Assembly (NCBI GenBank): GCA_035293045.1
Contig: DATDOY010000205.1
Span: forward strand, 1 to 7,568
DNA: 7,568 nt
Direction of reading: 5' to 3'
From: DATDOY01 sp035293045
Lineage (GTDB): Bacteria; Actinomycetota; Acidimicrobiia; IMCC26256; JACPCJ01
Numbering within the stretch: position 1 is the first letter of the stretch; the number at the start of each line of letters is the position of its first letter. Shown here piece by piece: positions 5,292-7,568 of this stretch. Made by a program: the position numbers and the translations under genes. The notes beneath the pieces are model-generated. The model had not been told where the DNA came from. It searched no databases and saw only the letters and a program-made list of their open reading frames with translations.

Positions 5292-5909
5292 CTAGGTCGG
5301 GCTCGGAGGGGGCGGCGTGCACTCCGCCCCGAGGTTCCCTTCGGGGAGCTTCCCCGGTTTCGTTTCGATGGCGTATTGCCATCCCACGGGGGCGTCGTAT
5401 TGCGGGCAGCCGGCGATGTTGCCGCGGCAGGGCTCCATCTCGTGTCCGCCGGTCCGGACCCCAGAGGCGTCGTAGAACCCGACGGCGAGCCCTTCGACCA
5501 CGCCCGCCATCGTGAAGAAGCCGGGCTGCTCCTGCGGAGCTTCGTGGACGAACAGCATGCCGTCGACCTGGTCGAGCTCCGACTCGCGGTAGCGGAGTCC
5601 CGACGACCGCTCCTCGGGGGTGTCAGCGATCAACATGCGCCAGCACGACTCGCCGATCATGCGGGCCACCTCGGTGAAGTTGAGGCCGTCGGCCGGCGTG
5701 GTGGGCGGGCCGTCGGCGTTGACCGGCGGCAAGCTCGGATCGTCGGGCCGGTTGGCCCCCCAGAGCAGCAACGCCGCCGCGACCACCGCGGCGAGCGCGC
5801 CGAGGATCCAGGGCCAGGACGTCCGAACCACGCCAGTGGCCAGGTCGGCCACGCCGGGAGCCTCGTCGCCACGGTCGTCGCCGGACTCCGGGTCGTCGCG
5901 CGGGATCAC
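5292..5909 (-). CDS. Membrane-anchored DUF192-family protein
   Basis: DUF192 (COG1430) proteins are small, mostly extracytoplasmic proteins without an agreed function. The protein is 205 residues: an acidic N-terminus, one membrane segment (about 32-51, WPWILGALAAVVAAALLLW), a Pro-rich linker, then a DUF192-like domain at about 85-192. Visible hallmarks are LIADTPEERSSGLRYR (93-108), DGMLFVHEA (116-124), a Gly-Phe-Tyr-Asp strand near 144-148, MEPC (158-161) and YAIETKPG (179-186). The FWMKNT-like stretch common in the family is replaced by FFTMAG (131-136). Four Cys (89, 161, 168, 197) lie on the presumed outer side. The start is the GTG at 5909, 9 nt after the panB stop; the ribosome binding site is poor, so translation may depend on panB. 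Family assignment is by motif recall. Confidence 0.82.
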   Translation of the reverse strand: MIPRDDPESGDDRGDEAPGVADLATGVVRTSWPWILGALAAVVAAALLLWGANRPDDPSLPPVNADGPPTTPADGLNFTEVARMIGESCWRMLIADTPEERSSGLRYRESELDQVDGMLFVHEAPQEQPGFFTMAGVVEGLAVGFYDASGVRTGGHEMEPCRGNIAGCPQYDAPVGWQYAIETKPGKLPEGNLGAECTPPPPSPT

Positions 5910-5918
5910 GCCCGCAGG

Positions 5919-6800
5919 CTACGCGGTCTGCGTGCCGTAGAGGCCGAGCGTCTCGCCGAGCTCTCGCCCGGTCGAATACGACTCCTCGAGGCTCGGGAAG
6001 CGGCCTTCGCGCACGTCATCGGCGAAGGCGGCCACCGCGGCGACCGCGTCGCCCTTGAGGTCGGCGTAACGGCGCACGAACTTCGGCTGCATGCGATCTT
6101 CGAAACCCGTGAGGTCGTGGAAGACGAGCACCTGGCCGTCGCAGTGCGGCCCCGCACCAATGCCGATGGTGGGGACGTCGACCGCCTCGGTCACGATGCG
6201 CGCCACCTCGTCCGGCACGCATTCGAGCACGATCGAGAAGCACCCGGCGTCGGCGAGCGCCACGGCGTCGTCGACGAGCCGCCGCGCCGCGTCGGCTTCC
6301 TTCGCTTGCACCTTGTAGCCGCCGATCGCGTTCACCGACTGCGGGGTGAGGCCCAAGTGGCCCATCACCGGGATCTCGGCATCGAGGATGGCCGCGACCG
6401 CGGGAAGGCGCTTCGCCCCACCCTCAAGCTTCACCGCGGCGGCGCCGGCGGTGACGAGCGCGGCGGCGTTGCGCACGGTTTCCTCTCGTGAGACGTGGTA
6501 GCTCATCCACGGCAGGTCGCCCACGACGAGCGGCTGGGGGGTGTCCACCGTCGCCGTGCGCTCCATGGCGAGGCCGCGAGCGACCGCGGCAACGTGGTGC
6601 GCCATGTCGTTGATGGTGACGCGCAGGGTGTCCTCGTACCCGAGGACCACCATCGCCACCGAGTCGCCCACGAGAATCACGTCCACGCCGGCCGCGTCGG
6701 CAACGCGAGCGGTCGGCGCGTCGTACGCGGTGACCATCACGAGCTTTCGCGCGCGGGCGCGCACGTCCGGCGCGGTCAGGGACTTGCGTGCGTGAGGCAT
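5919..6800 (-). CDS. panB: 3-methyl-2-oxobutanoate hydroxymethyltransferase (ketopantoate hydroxymethyltransferase)
   Basis: PanB transfers a hydroxymethyl group from methylenetetrahydrofolate to 2-oxoisovalerate, making ketopantoate for pantothenate and coenzyme A. The cytoplasmic TIM-barrel enzyme is 293 residues here, near the actinobacterial norm. Recognised motifs are VTAYDAPTARVAD (23-35), VGDS with metal ligand D46, VGDLPWMSY with D95, VKLEGG with K124 and metal ligand E126, GHLGLTPQS (147-155), VLECVP with catalytic E193, and IGIGAGPHCDGQVLV (212-226). I chose the ATG at 6800, preceded by GGAGG with a 6-nt gap; the frame stays open upstream but gives an Arg-rich stretch with no family resemblance. 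It is followed after 9 nt by the DUF192 gene. No other pantothenate gene is in the window. Confidence 0.97.
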   Translation of the reverse strand: MPHARKSLTAPDVRARARKLVMVTAYDAPTARVADAAGVDVILVGDSVAMVVLGYEDTLRVTINDMAHHVAAVARGLAMERTATVDTPQPLVVGDLPWMSYHVSREETVRNAAALVTAGAAAVKLEGGAKRLPAVAAILDAEIPVMGHLGLTPQSVNAIGGYKVQAKEADAARRLVDDAVALADAGCFSIVLECVPDEVARIVTEAVDVPTIGIGAGPHCDGQVLVFHDLTGFEDRMQPKFVRRYADLKGDAVAAVAAFADDVREGRFPSLEESYSTGRELGETLGLYGTQTA

Positions 6801-6849
6801 TTCCCACCTCCACCGTCCAGGGCCACACGGCTCCCGGCAGTCGTCAAGG

Positions 6850-6855
6850 ATTCTA
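6850..6855 (-). promoter_or_regulatory. Candidate -10 element for panB
   Basis: TAGAAT on the minus strand fits the TAnnnT form and would give a 5' untranslated region of roughly 43 nt before the panB ATG at 6800. It sits in an 8-bp palindrome, TTCTAGAA. No convincing -35 hexamer lies 16-19 bp upstream, which is common in actinobacteria. Confidence 0.35.
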
Positions 6856-6910
6856 GAACCGTCCCGCGATGTCCTTCCGATACGGGCCTTTCCGTGCGGG
6901 GCTTCTCGTG

Positions 6911-6930
6911 CCTGCTTGCCTGCCTGCCTG
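6911..6930. repeat. CCTG tetranucleotide repeat
   Basis: Five CCTG units in a row, the second changed to CTTG, lie in the divergent spacer between panB and the small cysteine-rich gene, 60 bp before the latter's start. It is a simple-sequence tract that could vary in copy number; it is not within a coding region I accept. Confidence 0.7.
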
Positions 6931-6978
6931 TCGGCCCGGATCCGGCGTCGCCCACGGCAGTTCGCGGACGTCGATCGA

Positions 6979-6984
6979 TACATT
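6979..6984 (+). promoter_or_regulatory. Candidate -10 element for a leaderless transcript
   Basis: TACATT fits TAnnnT and ends 6 nt before the ATG at 6991, so transcription would start at or next to the A of the start codon. No ribosome binding site precedes that ATG, which agrees with leaderless translation, a frequent mode in actinobacteria. No -35 hexamer is obvious. Confidence 0.4.
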
Positions 6985-6990
6985 GCTGGG

Positions 6991-7173
6991 ATGGACCGGG
7001 CCTGCGACAACTGCGGATTCGAGACGGCCGATCTCCACGTCGTGCGGCGCGTCTACGTCACGCCCGAAACCTGGGACACGCCGGCGTCTCGCCGGGTCAT
7101 CGACGAGACCGAATCATGGTGCACGTCGTGCGTCACGCAGTATCCGCACGAGGCGGTTTCCGACCCCGGCTGA
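6991..7173 (+). CDS. Small four-cysteine (putative zinc-ribbon) protein
   Basis: This 60-residue protein is the only plus-strand gene I accept. It has two CxxC pairs, C5-D-N-C8 and C44-T-S-C47, spaced as in small zinc-ribbon proteins, with a charged middle containing the RRVYVTPETWD segment. I do not recognise a specific family. The ATG at 6991 is preferred: upstream codons in the same frame translate the CCTG repeat and look non-coding, while the first CxxC begins right after this start. A TACATT element 6 nt upstream suggests a leaderless mRNA. Its last 41 nt overlap the 3' end of the convergent membrane-protein gene. Metal binding is inferred from the cysteines alone. Confidence 0.7.
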   Translation: MDRACDNCGFETADLHVVRRVYVTPETWDTPASRRVIDETESWCTSCVTQYPHEAVSDPG

Positions 7174-7552
7174 GGATCCACGATCCGGCGACGGCCAGCG
7201 CGGTCGTTGCCACCGCGAACGCGGCCGCGCCGCCGACCGCCCCCCGGGTCGCTTCAAGGCTCGTCACCACGGGGGCGAGGCCCGGCGTCGCCATGTCGAG
7301 GACGTCCGCGTACAGCCCCGGGCTCACGAGCGCCGCCCCCAACGCCGCGCCGCCGGCGATGGCAGCGCCGAGACGCGCCGAAACCGCTTGGTCGCGTAGC
7401 CGGCGCGCTCCGGCGGCCGCCGCCGCGGCGCCGAGCACCCCGACGGTGCACACCAGGGCAACGGCGGCCCCTGGCGATTCCTCCATCGGGAGATGAACGG
7501 CGCCGATGCCGGCGGGAACCAGCGCCGCGAGGGCGAGCGCCCCGGCCGTCAC
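7133..7552 (-). CDS. Hypothetical Ala-rich membrane protein (5' end uncertain)
   Basis: At least 139 residues, unusually rich in Ala and Gly, with about four hydrophobic segments: roughly 1-20, 28-50, 61-82 and 103-126. The end is basic (SRGRKPPRADTA), consistent with a cytoplasmic tail. I recognise no family. The GTG at 7552 is the first start in the window, but it has no properly spaced ribosome binding site and the frame stays open to base 7568, so the true start may lie outside. The 3' end overlaps the convergent cysteine-rich gene by 41 nt. Because high-GC DNA yields long open frames by chance, and Ala/Gly runs are easily produced this way, I hold this call with moderate confidence; the regular hydrophobic segments favour a real gene. 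Confidence 0.55.
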   Translation of the reverse strand: MTAGALALAALVPAGIGAVHLPMEESPGAAVALVCTVGVLGAAAAAAGARRLRDQAVSARLGAAIAGGAALGAALVSPGLYADVLDMATPGLAPVVTSLEATRGAVGGAAAFAVATTALAVAGSWILSRGRKPPRADTA

Positions 7553-7568
7553 CCCACCCGGGGGTCCC

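Noticed and set aside
5376..6491. A 371-codon plus-strand open frame across panB and the DUF192 gene
   Set aside because: It crosses two well-supported minus-strand genes and has the same composition bias as other antisense frames here; no motif is visible.
6842..6847. TTGACG as a panB -35 element
   Set aside because: It resembles a -35 hexamer, but no TAnnnT lies 16-19 bp downstream before the panB start.
6801..7010. Upstream extension of panB to 7010
   Set aside because: The extra 70 residues translate the CCTG repeat and look non-coding; the ATG at 6800 has a strong ribosome binding site.
6495..7496. A 333-codon plus-strand open frame
   Set aside because: It runs through the panB 5' end, the spacer and the cysteine-rich gene in another frame, with no family resemblance.

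Overview
The window is high-GC DNA that looks like an Actinomycetota chromosome, possibly class Acidimicrobiia, although the class is only a guess. The actinobacterial signs are a WhiB-family iron-sulfur regulator, the gene order rpsF-ssb-rpsR-rplI-dnaB seen near the origin in mycobacteria and relatives, TAnnnT-like -10 elements, and many GTG starts (whiB, rpsF, rpsR, dnaB and the DUF192 gene). Almost every gene is on the minus strand, so the transcription order runs from high to low coordinates.

Layout in minus-strand order. A small Ala-rich membrane protein (7552-7133, perhaps open at the window edge) converges on and overlaps a 60-residue four-cysteine protein encoded on the plus strand (6991-7173). 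A 190-bp divergent spacer with a CCTG repeat leads into panB (6800-5919, pantothenate/CoA synthesis), followed 9 nt later by a membrane-anchored DUF192 protein (5909-5292). A 255-bp spacer holds a candidate promoter, a palindrome and a run of hairpins forming the probable rpsF leader. Then come rpsF (S6), ssb, rpsR (S18) and rplI (L9). S6 and S18 are direct partners in the 30S platform, and SSB and DnaB link the cluster to replication. A 235-bp spacer carrying five phased DnaA-box-like 9-mers separates rplI from dnaB. dnaB is interrupted in frame by a 422-residue intein. whiB starts 27 bp after dnaB and runs off the window.

Most of the genes are ordinary housekeeping genes; the unusual signals lie within and between them. 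These are: (1) a dnaB intein whose splicing residues are intact but whose two LAGLIDADG catalytic acids are both missing; (2) a helically phased DnaA-box-like array in front of dnaB; (3) an S18 about twice the usual length because of a long acidic, repeat-built C-terminal tail; (4) two tandem, covarying hairpins plus a third perfect hairpin between rpsF and ssb; (5) a 9-bp inverted repeat around the ssb stop, one arm of which could instead pair with the rpsR ribosome binding site; (6) a multi-hairpin rpsF leader. I see no phage, transposon, CRISPR, tRNA or rRNA feature.
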